A stretch of DNA of 64,000 nucleotides from DP-19 sp036496285. GTDB lineage: Bacteria > Desulfobacterota > Binatia > UTPRO1. This document shows positions 10,201-17,496 of this stretch, piece after piece. The notes under the pieces were generated by a model. The model saw only the letters and a list, made by a program, of their open reading frames with translations, searched no databases and had not been told where the DNA came from. The translations under genes were made by a program, and so were the position numbers. Within the stretch, counting starts at the first letter, position 1, and every line of letters starts with the position of its first letter. The stretch covers positions 37,309 to 101,308 of the forward strand of contig DASXLI010000023.1 in assembly GCA_036496285.1 (NCBI GenBank), read 5' to 3'.

Positions 10201-11215
10201 CGCCCGGCCCGGGGGTGGGCGACGCGGTGACCGTCGGCGTCGCGGTGAGCGTGGCCGTGGGCAGCACGGTTGGCGTCGGCGTGCTCGTCGGACCGGCGCC
10301 GCCGTTGCACTCGGTCGGATAGGACTCGAGCGAGGGCACGGTGAGGGGATCCAGGCAATCGGCCTTGAACTCGGTGACGCAATCGACGCAATCGACGATG
10401 TCCTGCACGGTGCCGATCGCGTGCGCGCACGTCGGGCCGGATGGGACCGTGACGTTCGGACACGTCGCCGCGAAGCCGATCTGGGCCGGCGTCAGGTCGT
10501 CGCCGCCGCCGCAGAGGCGGTCGGCGCCGCCGCACGCCTTGCAGAGCGCGGTGCGCTTCTTCGACTCGGCCTTGGCGATCGCCGGCGCGGCCTTCGCCGC
10601 GTCGGGGCAAGGTCCGCCGACCGTTCCCTTGAGCACGCCGTCCTCGCACTTCTGAAGGGCGTGGGTCTTGGCGGCGAAGAACTTCGCCGTGCTCTTGCCG
10701 ATTGCGCGTTGGCAGGTGATCACGTCGTGGTCCGTGGTGTTCGTGTCGAGCGCGCCGTAGTAGAGAGCGATCGCCTGATCGACGGCAGCGTCGCCGACGC
10801 ACAGCAGACACGTGCTCACCCCGTCGCAGTCGGCGATGGGGTTGGTGCAGGAGCCGCTCTCGAAGTTCGGACAACTGCTGATGTTCCAGCCGATCGACGC
10901 GAGGGAATCGTCGTCGGCGGTGCCGCACGCGCGGTCGGCGCCGCCGCATTTCTTTGCGACCGCCGCGCGCAGCTTGCCGCGCGCGGTCGTGATCGTCGCC
11001 GAGGCCTTGCCGTCGGGGCAGGGTCCGCTCGCGCTGCCGAGCACGACGGCGTCGTTGCACTTCTCGAGCGCCTTCATCTTCGCCTGCACGAACTTCGCGC
11101 TCGACTTCGCGATTGCGCGCTGACACGCGACGGGCTCCGCGCCGGCGCTCGACGCGAGCGTCTCCAGTGCGAGGCACGCGATCGCCGAGAAAACAACGCG
11201 CTTCATGGTCGTCAT
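7286..11215 (-). CDS. Very large exported cysteine-rich repeat protein with duplicated C-terminal domain
   Basis: About 1309 residues. I start it at the ATG at 11215 because GGAGGG lies 9 nt upstream; an in-frame ATG at 11206 is the alternative. A signal peptide ends near SAGA. Two N-terminal Cys modules (ACQRAI, TCQRAI; KKCGGADRAC, CKACGGADRLC) match those of the protein at 992-3475. A Thr/Pro linker leads to a first DLDTGWSG domain ending PGLGRLTLPG. A second, longer Thr/Pro linker and a CGNGVVNLPGEQCD unit (the Myxococcus Cys-rich repeat type) precede a second LDNGWTG domain ending PGEGIIVVPHH. The C-terminal domain is therefore present twice. Export seems certain; function is unknown. Confidence 0.87.
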   Translation of the reverse strand: MTTMKRVVFSAIACLALETLASSAGAEPVACQRAIAKSSAKFVQAKMKALEKCNDAVVLGSASGPCPDGKASATITTARGKLRAAVAKKCGGADRACGTADDDSLASIGWNISSCPNFESGSCTNPIADCDGVSTCLLCVGDAAVDQAIALYYGALDTNTTDHDVITCQRAIGKSTAKFFAAKTHALQKCEDGVLKGTVGGPCPDAAKAAPAIAKAESKKRTALCKACGGADRLCGGGDDLTPAQIGFAATCPNVTVPSGPTCAHAIGTVQDIVDCVDCVTEFKADCLDPLTVPSLESYPTECNGGAGPTSTPTPTVLPTATLTATPTVTASPTPGPGGCPSSLTFEANGDAADLDTGWSGVAHDSRVINDGVLTLAVSGCAGSSPSCGTCAVNGPIPNNGGTAANNHRCTGDTSIQCASDGNCTGHGTCVFFFGAPLPLSSGSVPVCVINQVLGAVSGTADVNGGSSATNVSLTSRVHTGVAVSQPCPICGSGGFGSTASCTGGPRDGLACTVNGTSALFGSTSFDCPPDPAGNIGTLQLALALSTGTQARTLSSANPPCTAPGFGGKSCFCDTCNDAVGEPCGTNADCPMSGGQPGICGGTRCRGGSNVGAPCTAPSQCPGGACGRAGQATQSNQCDDLNCTPNTPPDNDSVNEGVCQSGPLEQFCAVETFRGCQNDGDCPKPGDTCTTSRFRECFTDNGQIGGTVEAQGNPDPPVANVSHPSLGSLFCIPPTTSASVNGVAGLPGLGRLTLPGTAMLFPLPTATSLTPTPTPGGAVTPTPIRTPTRTPTPTNGGTSTPTATATPLGTCGNGVVNLPGEQCDPTAPSGGGALCDPTQCIAPGQSPGDAFACTCAKGQLRTLFDKGRLDNGWTGTSMNTATVSNTDFDALLYDCDGILDTSCQLTGPRRGKYGYRCELNARMSCTKDADCGSNGRCGGFLGAPLPLSSGGVPVCVTSFFPRPITGTIDVMSGASETFTYLLSRVHLATAVDAPCPRCNCTGVACMNQVGAAGTCSGGGAINQACTIEGISNFGPMSRDCPPDNAANVSGGGLDIRFLPTTTGQSIKNATIPCTAAGFTQYDCPCDTCAGGPTPNAPCASHAECGAGGICGATRCIGGANDGQLCPPAVCGTGNSCGRPGIATKPNNCDLACAGGPNAAETCSADSQCPGSTCVPLCIQQSGQQTGVGECALGPTVGQCSIDTFRGCNVDADCNPPLCVPPGTCANCQCGQTCQFIFEPCHVFPIDLQGQAGTFVVNDSSGTSVNSFCIPPTSSVAVNQTSGLPGEGIIVVPHHYTKKFPSDACGTTCP

Positions 11216-11397
11216 CGAAGTGGGCCCTCCGCGCACCATTCAGCGACGGCGTTCGCCCGGGGGCAATGACCCCTATGCCGGGGAAAGCCGGTCAAACCTC
11301 GGCACTTCGTCAACGGCGACATGGGAGCCGGAGCACCGCCACCTGATGATCCAGATGCAAGGGACCACGCCCGACCGCTTTCTCGGACAACGCGACC

Positions 11398-12627
11398 CTA
11401 GGTCGCTTCCTTCTTCATACCCTCCGGTGTGCGCTCGCGAATCCACGGCCGTACCCACGGTAGCAGCGCGAAGGCGGGAAGCGCGAGGAGGAATGTCAGG
11501 CCGAAGTAGCGGGCGTAGCCGAGGAGCTCCACGCCCTTGCCGGAGACCGCGCCGCCGAGCGTGCCGCTCAGGTTGAAGAGCGCGGAGAGCAAGGCGAACT
11601 GCGTCGCCGCCTGCTCCTTGTCGCAGATGTTCATGAGGAACGAGAGGAACGCGGCGGTGCCGAGGCCCATGCCGAAGCTCTCGATCATCGAGGCGGCGTA
11701 GATCGCGGGGCGGCCAACGTCGATCCACGCGGCGGCGGCGTAGCCGAGGTTCGCGGCCGCCTGCGCGAGACCGAGCGTCCAGAGGGCGGTGAAGATGCCC
11801 CAGCGCGACGTGAGCGCGCCGCCGGCGAGCGCGCCGGCGATCGACATTGCGACGCCGAGCGTCGTCGAGATGGCCGCGATCTCCTCTGGCTGGAACCCTC
11901 GGTCGACCCAGAACGGCTTTACCATCGGTCCGATGGTCGTGTCGCCGAGCTTGTAGAGGAAGACGAAGAGGAACACCGGAACGACGCCGGGACGCTGCAG
12001 CCACGCGCGGAACGTGCGCGCCCACTCGCGCGGCGTCTGCGCCCGCAGCTCCACCCGCGGCAGCAGCAACACGGCGAACGCGAGCGCCAGCAGCACCACG
12101 GCCGCCGCCGTGAACGCCACGGTCCACGACGTCCATTTGACGATCGCGAGGAGCGCGCCGCCGGCGACGATCAGGGCGACGCGGTACGCCGACACGCGCA
12201 CGCCGTTGGCGATGCCCTCCTCGCCGGGCTCGAGGAGCTCGATGGTGTACGCGTCGATCGCGACGTCCTGCGTCGCCGCCGCGGTGGTGAACACCAGCAG
12301 CAGCACGATCAGCGCCATGCCGACCGGAGCGGCCGGCAGCAGCGGCAGCATCATGAGCGCCGCGGCCATCACGACGAGGCAGGCCGCGATCCACAGGCGG
12401 CGTTGGCCGATCTGATCGACGGCGGGCGACCACAACACCTTCGCCCACCAGGGCGAGCGGATCAGGCTCATGAGCCCGATCGCGGTCAGCGAGACCCCGT
12501 GCATGCGGAAGTAGACGGGCAGGTTGTCGAGCACGAGCCCGAAGGGAAGCCCCTCGGCGAAGTACAGCAGCGCGATCCACCCGAGCTTCCGCCGCGTCGT
12601 CACCGAGGGCGCGATTAGCAGAAGCAC
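11398..12627 (-). CDS. AmpG-like major facilitator permease
   Basis: 409 residues with about 12 hydrophobic segments. The opening motif (YFAEGLPFGLVLDNLPVYFR) and the segment TQDVAIDAYTIELL are hallmarks of the AmpG/acetyl-CoA transporter branch of MFS. Characterised AmpG proteins import anhydromuropeptides from the periplasm for cell-wall recycling. Length is slightly below E. coli AmpG (491), which has two extra helices. No peptidoglycan-recycling genes adjoin it, so the muropeptide substrate is an inference from family only. It lies convergent to nothing and is divergent from the DCC-family gene at 12683, with 55 nt between them. Confidence 0.78.
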   Translation of the reverse strand: MLLLIAPSVTTRRKLGWIALLYFAEGLPFGLVLDNLPVYFRMHGVSLTAIGLMSLIRSPWWAKVLWSPAVDQIGQRRLWIAACLVVMAAALMMLPLLPAAPVGMALIVLLLVFTTAAATQDVAIDAYTIELLEPGEEGIANGVRVSAYRVALIVAGGALLAIVKWTSWTVAFTAAAVVLLALAFAVLLLPRVELRAQTPREWARTFRAWLQRPGVVPVFLFVFLYKLGDTTIGPMVKPFWVDRGFQPEEIAAISTTLGVAMSIAGALAGGALTSRWGIFTALWTLGLAQAAANLGYAAAAWIDVGRPAIYAASMIESFGMGLGTAAFLSFLMNICDKEQAATQFALLSALFNLSGTLGGAVSGKGVELLGYARYFGLTFLLALPAFALLPWVRPWIRERTPEGMKKEAT

Positions 12628-12682
12628 GCGTGCGTTCCCATCCGGCGGCGCCGTGTCGTGGCGGGGGCGCGCGTGCTAGCGT

Positions 12683-13060
12683 GTGGTCGTGGATGCGAGC
12701 CGGCACTGGATCGTCTGGGACGGCGAGTGCGGATTCTGCCGGCGTGCCGTCGAGTGGGCGCTCCGGCACGACACGGCGGGCGCCTTTGTCGCGAGGCCCT
12801 ACCAGGAGGTGCCGAGCCCGCCGATGACCGACGCCCTGCGCGAGGCGTGCCGCCGCTCGGTACACGTGCGCACGACGGACGGCCGCTGGCTGCGTGGCGG
12901 CCGCGCCTGTCTCTTCGTGCTGGAGCGCGTCGGCTGGCCGCGCCTCGCGCGCGTCGCCGCGCTGCCGCCGCTCGTCTGGCTGGTCGAGGGCGGCTACGTG
13001 GTCGTGGCGCGCAACCGCGCTTTCTTCTCGCGGCTCCTGCCGCGCCCGCGGAACGTCTGA
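12683..13060 (+). CDS. DCC-family (DUF393) thiol-disulfide protein
   Basis: 125 residues. The N-terminus carries the family signature DGECGFCRRAVEW, a DxxCxxC thioredoxin-like motif at about residues 13-19, followed by the usual amphipathic helices and the short hydrophobic stretch ALPPLVWLV. The start is GTG; a second in-frame GTG two codons later is possible. Family members (YuxK type) are called predicted thiol-disulfide oxidoreductases, but no substrate is known. It stands alone on the plus strand between the permease and the convergent E2 gene, 28 nt from the latter's stop. Confidence 0.82.
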   Translation: MVVDASRHWIVWDGECGFCRRAVEWALRHDTAGAFVARPYQEVPSPPMTDALREACRRSVHVRTTDGRWLRGGRACLFVLERVGWPRLARVAALPPLVWLVEGGYVVVARNRAFFSRLLPRPRNV

Positions 13061-13088
13061 CCGACGTCCGCGCGACGTCTGAGCGCGC

Positions 13089-14198
13089 TCAGCCCGCGAT
13101 CGCGATCGCGAGCTCCTCGACCCTGGCGAGGAATGCCGCCGCGGCGCTGCCGTTGGCGACGCGGTGGTCGAAGACGATCGAGAGCGCGGTGCGCTCGCCG
13201 GTGCCGCGCTCCGGATCGGCGAGGGCGATGATCGCCGCCTGTTGCGGGTACGGGATCGGCAGGAACCGTTGGATGCCGCGTCCGAGCATCGACGTCACCG
13301 TGATCGTGCCGCCCGCGAGGTGCGACGCCTCGAGCCGGCGCCGCTGCGTCAGGTAGAGCAGCGAGCGTAGCTCCTTGGCGATCGCCGCGATCTCCTTGGC
13401 CGCGGCGTTCCTCAAGACCGGCACGTAGAGCTCGCCGTCGAGATCCATCGCCACGCCGACGTTCACCTGCTCGAAGATCTGCAGCTGGTAGTGCTCGGAC
13501 ATATGAGCGTTGAAGGCGTTGAAGCGCGGCTGGTCGACGCAGGCGCGCGCCACCGCGTGGACGACGAGGTCGAGCTCGGTGATGACGGCGCCCGAGGCCT
13601 GCGCGAGCGCCTTGGCGCGGGCGCGCAGCGCCGCGAGGTCGATGCTGCGCTCGAGGTATGACGCCGGAATCGACGCGACGCTCTGCTCCATGACGCGCGC
13701 CGTGCGGCGCTGTACGGCGCCGAGCGGCTCGAGCCGCGACGGCCCGCGTGGGTCATCGGTGGCGCCGCCCGCCGCGGCGGCGACCTTCGCCGCCACCTCG
13801 AGGACGTCCTTCTCGCGCACGTTCGTCTTGCCGGCGAAGAGCGCGGGGTCGAGGCCGAGCTCCTCGATCTTGCGGCGCGCCTTGGCGCTGATCTGGCCCG
13901 GCTCGCCCGACTCGGAGCGCGCCGGCTGCGCGTCGGGCAGCGGCGCGTCCGCGCTGGCGCTGACCCAGCCCAGCACGCCGCCGATCGCCACCTCGTCGCC
14001 GGCCTTGGCGCGCTGTCGTACGAAGCCTGCCGCCGGCGCCTCGATCTCGACGATCGCCTTCGACGTCTCGATGCTGCAGACGACGGTGCCCGCTTCGACG
14101 TGCGCCCCCTCGGGTACGGCCCACTCCGTGACGAAGACGCTGTCGTCGTTGACGTGCTCGCGCGGGACGAGGATCGGCTCGACGGGGGCCGTGCTCAC
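13089..14198 (-). CDS. 2-oxoacid dehydrogenase E2 (lipoyl acyltransferase)
   Basis: 369 residues from a GTG at 14198 that overlaps the E1 stop (GTGA), implying translational coupling. Domains: one lipoyl domain (residues 7-80, lipoyl Lys47 in ETSKA), a peripheral-subunit-binding domain (about 100-140, ISAKARRKIEELGLDP), and the acyltransferase domain (about 155-369). The enzyme would take an acyl group from E1 on its lipoyl arm and pass it to an acceptor, normally CoA. The catalytic motif reads DHRVANG instead of DHRxxDG: His345 is present but the usual Asp is Asn349. With an ACP two genes upstream and no E3 nearby, transfer to that ACP is a fair but unproven guess. Confidence 0.88.
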   Translation of the reverse strand: MSTAPVEPILVPREHVNDDSVFVTEWAVPEGAHVEAGTVVCSIETSKAIVEIEAPAAGFVRQRAKAGDEVAIGGVLGWVSASADAPLPDAQPARSESGEPGQISAKARRKIEELGLDPALFAGKTNVREKDVLEVAAKVAAAAGGATDDPRGPSRLEPLGAVQRRTARVMEQSVASIPASYLERSIDLAALRARAKALAQASGAVITELDLVVHAVARACVDQPRFNAFNAHMSEHYQLQIFEQVNVGVAMDLDGELYVPVLRNAAAKEIAAIAKELRSLLYLTQRRRLEASHLAGGTITVTSMLGRGIQRFLPIPYPQQAAIIALADPERGTGERTALSIVFDHRVANGSAAAAFLARVEELAIAIAG

Positions 14199-16234
14199 GC
14201 GCGCGGGACCTGCATCACGCGGCGCACGGCGGCGACCACGCGCGCGGCGTCGGGCAGCACCGCGTCCTCCATCGGCCGCGCGTTCGGGATCGGCAGATGG
14301 TAGGCACCGACCCGGGCGCAGCCGAGGAGCTGCGTACCGAGCTCCTCCGCGATCCGGGCGACGACCTCGGCGCCGAAGCCCCAGGGCTCCGTACCCTCCT
14401 CGAGGACGACGAGGCGGCGCGTGCGCCGCACGGACTCGAGAATGGCGTCGAGACGGAGCGGCGCGAGCTGCGCCGGCACCACGTACTCCGCGAGCAGCTC
14501 GTCCTCGTCGAAGAGCTCGGCCATCGCCTCCTCGGCGATCTCGGTCATCTCGCCGTAGGTGACGAGGGTGAAGTCGGCGGCGTCGCTGGCGGGCCGCCAC
14601 ATGCCGGTCGGGTAGAGCTCGTTGCGCTCGCCGTCGGGCAGCGCGAGCACGAGACCGGGAGGTGGTTCGATCTTGAGGCGCTTTCCGTAGAGCAGCTTCT
14701 GCTCGAGGAAGATGACCGGCCGCTCGTCCCGCACGGCGTGCGTGAGGAGGAGGCCCGGGTCGTGGCGCAGGCTCACCGCCACCAGCACGAGGCCCGGCAC
14801 GCCGAAGAAGATCTTCTCGATGCACTGGCTGTGGGTCGGGCCATAGCCGCGCCGTCCGCCGACGGGCGCGCGCACGACGACGGGCGTCTCGACCTTGCCG
14901 GCGTACATCCAGTGGAACTTCGCCAGGTGGTTGATGATCTGATCCGCGGCGAGCGCGAGAAAATCGCCGAACATGATCTCGGCGATTGGACGGTAGCCGC
15001 GCAAGCTGAGGCCGTTGGCGATGCCGGCGATCGCCGACTCGCTGATCGGCGTCGAGCGCACGCGATCCGGGAAGGCGGTGGACAGGCCGCGGCTCACCTT
15101 GAACGCGCCGCCGTAGGGATCGAGCAGATCCTCGCCGATCAGCAGCACGTCCTGCTGCTGGCCCATGAGCGCGTGGTGCGCCTGGTTCAGGCTCTGCACC
15201 ACCGTGAGCTGCGGGTCGGCGCCGGAGACGGCGGCAAGCGCGCACGCGGCGACCTCGCCGTCGCGGACGCGCTGCAGCGCACGCACCTCGGCCGCCGCGT
15301 CGATCGCGGCGAAGGGCGCCTTGTCGGCGGCCTCGACGGCACGCGCCACCCGCGCGTGGATCTCGCCGTCGATCGCCTCGGCGCGACGGGGGTCCAGCAG
15401 CGCGCGCAGCTCGTCGAGCGGATCCTCGCGGCGCGCGGAAGCGATCAGCTCGGGATCGCGGTCGTCGTCGCCCTTGCTGTGCGCCATCAGGCGGAAGGTG
15501 TCGAGGACCTGGAAGTAGGGCAGGCCGTCGCGGCGGATGCGCTCGACGATCTCGCGCATGTGCGTGCGCAGCGCCAGCGGATCGCGCGCCGGACGCCGGT
15601 CGTGCGCGATGCCGAACGCGGCGGCGCGGGCCAGCACGTCGCCGGCGATGGTCGAGGCGGTCGGCGTCGATTGCGCCCACTGGTTGTGCTCGACGACGAA
15701 CAGCACGGGGAGCTGCCAGAGCGCCGCGAGGTTCAACGCCTCGTACACCGCGCCCTCGCCGAGCGTGCCGTCGCCGAGGAAGACGGTGGTGACGGCGCCG
15801 CTGCCGCGCATCTTCTCGGCGAGCGCCATGCCGGCGGCGACCGGCACGATGCCGCCCTGCACGCCGTTCGAGAAGAAGCCGCGGGCACAGAGATGCTGGC
15901 TGCCGCCGCGCCCGCCGCACACGCCGGTCGCGCGGCCCATGATCTCGGCGATCAGCCCCTCGGCGTCGTCGCTATGGATGAGGTAGTGGCCGTGGCAGCG
16001 GTGGTTCGAGAAGATCAGGTCACGCGCGCGATCGAGCGCGTCGACGACGGCGAAGGCGCAGGTCTCCTGTCCGATGCAGGTGTGGGTGGTGCCGAAGAGC
16101 TTGCCCTCGCTGAAGAGGCCGAGCAGGCGCTCCTCGACGGCGCGGACCAGCGCCATGCGGGCGTAGGCGTCCTCCAGCGCGACCTGGGTCGCGGGATCGG
16201 GGACGGCGGTCAGGCGGCGGGGGACGCTATCCAT
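14195..16234 (-). CDS. 2-oxoacid dehydrogenase E1, alpha and beta halves fused
   Basis: 679 residues. The alpha half (about 1-320) carries the thiamine diphosphate motif beginning GDGTLGEGAVYEAL (Gly154-Gly156) and ending at Asn184, plus the phosphorylation-loop-like region HSKGDDDRDPE. The beta half (about 335-679) has the conserved GEDLLDPYGGAFKVSRGL and GRRGYGPTHSQ blocks. It would decarboxylate a 2-oxo acid and load the acyl group on E2. Fused E1 alpha-beta is less common than separate subunits but known. Its ATG overlaps the ACP stop by 8 nt and its stop overlaps the E2 start. The substrate (pyruvate, branched-chain or other) cannot be read from sequence. Confidence 0.9.
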   Translation of the reverse strand: MDSVPRRLTAVPDPATQVALEDAYARMALVRAVEERLLGLFSEGKLFGTTHTCIGQETCAFAVVDALDRARDLIFSNHRCHGHYLIHSDDAEGLIAEIMGRATGVCGGRGGSQHLCARGFFSNGVQGGIVPVAAGMALAEKMRGSGAVTTVFLGDGTLGEGAVYEALNLAALWQLPVLFVVEHNQWAQSTPTASTIAGDVLARAAAFGIAHDRRPARDPLALRTHMREIVERIRRDGLPYFQVLDTFRLMAHSKGDDDRDPELIASARREDPLDELRALLDPRRAEAIDGEIHARVARAVEAADKAPFAAIDAAAEVRALQRVRDGEVAACALAAVSGADPQLTVVQSLNQAHHALMGQQQDVLLIGEDLLDPYGGAFKVSRGLSTAFPDRVRSTPISESAIAGIANGLSLRGYRPIAEIMFGDFLALAADQIINHLAKFHWMYAGKVETPVVVRAPVGGRRGYGPTHSQCIEKIFFGVPGLVLVAVSLRHDPGLLLTHAVRDERPVIFLEQKLLYGKRLKIEPPPGLVLALPDGERNELYPTGMWRPASDAADFTLVTYGEMTEIAEEAMAELFDEDELLAEYVVPAQLAPLRLDAILESVRRTRRLVVLEEGTEPWGFGAEVVARIAEELGTQLLGCARVGAYHLPIPNARPMEDAVLPDAARVVAAVRRVMQVPRA

Positions 16235-16451
16235 GGTGGCGTAGAATGTCCTCGATACGGGTAAGCGACGTCAACTCCGGGACCTCTTCGGGATCGAACA
16301 TGCAGCCGAAGCGCTCCTCGAGCGCGACGACCAGCTCGACGTGACGTAGGGAGTCCCAGCCCTCGACCGTCGCGGGGCTGGTGTCGTCGCCGAACTGCTC
16401 GGGCGCACGCCCGAACACCCCTGCAAAGACCGCGATTATATCGTCGCGCAT
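16227..16451 (-). CDS. Acyl carrier protein
   Basis: 74 residues, acidic, with the phosphopantetheine attachment site GWDSLRHVEL (Ser34) and the usual four-helix spacing. It would carry an acyl group as a thioester on the 4'-phosphopantetheine arm. The gene lies 19 nt after the GNAT-like gene and overlaps the E1 start by 8 nt. It is thus a dedicated carrier rather than the housekeeping fatty-acid ACP, which normally sits with fab genes. This placement suggests that the E1/E2 pair and the ACP act on the same acyl group. Confidence 0.9.
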   Translation of the reverse strand: MRDDIIAVFAGVFGRAPEQFGDDTSPATVEGWDSLRHVELVVALEERFGCMFDPEEVPELTSLTRIEDILRHHG

Positions 16452-16470
16452 GCGGCGTGTCGTGTGAAAT

Positions 16471-17496
16471 TCATCGGTAGGCGCGGTCGCAGTCCAGATA
16501 GGTGAGAAACCAGGCATCGGGGCTCGCGGCCCCGTCGGGCAGCCGATGATACCAGACCGGCACCGGGCGGAGACGCGCAAAACGACACCCGGCGAGGGCC
16601 CGCTCGAGGTCGGCGGCCGAGGCGGTGCACTCGATATAGTCGACACCATGCTCCTGCAAGATCCCGCAGGCCTCGCGGACGAGCCACTCGAGGACGCCCG
16701 GGCGCGTGCGCGGCCAGAGCACATCGATGATGCGCCCACGGGAGAGCTCGTCCTTCTCGTCGAGGCGCAGGAGGAGGTGGCCGGCGACCGCGCCGTCGAC
16801 GTGGAGGAGGAACGAGCGGTAGCCCCCGTCCGGATAGCGGCCGCACATGAAGTCGAGCTGGGCGCTGCTGCGCTCCATCACGGGCGCAAACTCGTCGCGG
16901 CGCGCGTCCCACACGGCGTCGTAGCTCGGCGGAACGCGCTCGACCTCCTCGAGGGTGAACGCCGCGCCGGCGACGCGCGCCACGCGCCGGGTGCGGGCCA
17001 CCACCGACCCGGCGAGGAGCGCGGGCGCCCGCAGCCAGGCGCGATCGCGCGCCGGGCCGCGCACCGCGATCGCGCGCGCGCTCGTGCGCAGCACCCACAC
17101 CGCCGGCCGCTCGATCATGCTCCAGCGCAGCTTCGGAAGGATCGCCTGTGTGTCCGTGGAGCCCTGGAGGGTGAGCAGCAGATCGGTCGCGGCCTGGGCG
17201 CGGCGCAGCAGCGCCACGCCGGAGCCGACGGCGCCCTCACCCGGACGCGTCGCCCAGTCGACGAACCATGCGGCGCGCGTGCGGTTCGCGGGCGAGTGCA
17301 GCGTGGTCGGCAGGATGCCGATGAAGCCGGCGACGGTGCCGTCGGCCTGGACATGATAGAAGGCGCGGGGCCCGCTGCCGGGCACGTCGAGCTGATACTT
17401 CCAGTGCCAGTGCGCGGCGCCGCGCGGCGATACGTAGCGGTCGAGGAACTCGAACACGTGCGCGGGCGACGAGGCTTCGAGCGCGGCAATCGGCAC
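16471..17496 (-). CDS. GNAT-fold acyltransferase-like protein
   Basis: 341 residues starting at a GTG whose first base is shared with the glycosyltransferase stop (TAGTG). The sequence has two GNAT-like halves: residues 30-120 (AGFIGILPTTL, WATRPGEGAVGSGVALLRRA) and 195-320 (SFLLHVDGAVAGHLLLRLDEKDE, EWLVREACGILQEHGVDYIECTAS). This two-half layout is seen in surface-polysaccharide GNAT/FemAB-like proteins. The neighbours (glycosyltransferase upstream, ACP downstream) suggest it moves an acyl group to a sugar or amino sugar. The exact reaction is unknown. Confidence 0.65.
   Translation of the reverse strand: MPIAALEASSPAHVFEFLDRYVSPRGAAHWHWKYQLDVPGSGPRAFYHVQADGTVAGFIGILPTTLHSPANRTRAAWFVDWATRPGEGAVGSGVALLRRAQAATDLLLTLQGSTDTQAILPKLRWSMIERPAVWVLRTSARAIAVRGPARDRAWLRAPALLAGSVVARTRRVARVAGAAFTLEEVERVPPSYDAVWDARRDEFAPVMERSSAQLDFMCGRYPDGGYRSFLLHVDGAVAGHLLLRLDEKDELSRGRIIDVLWPRTRPGVLEWLVREACGILQEHGVDYIECTASAADLERALAGCRFARLRPVPVWYHRLPDGAASPDAWFLTYLDCDRAYR

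Noticed and set aside
7334..11269. A 1311-codon open frame antisense to the large cysteine-rich gene.
   Set aside because: It shadows the real gene; high GC leaves the antisense frame open, the translation is Arg/Ala-rich with no domain, and the plus strand lacks a ribosome site.
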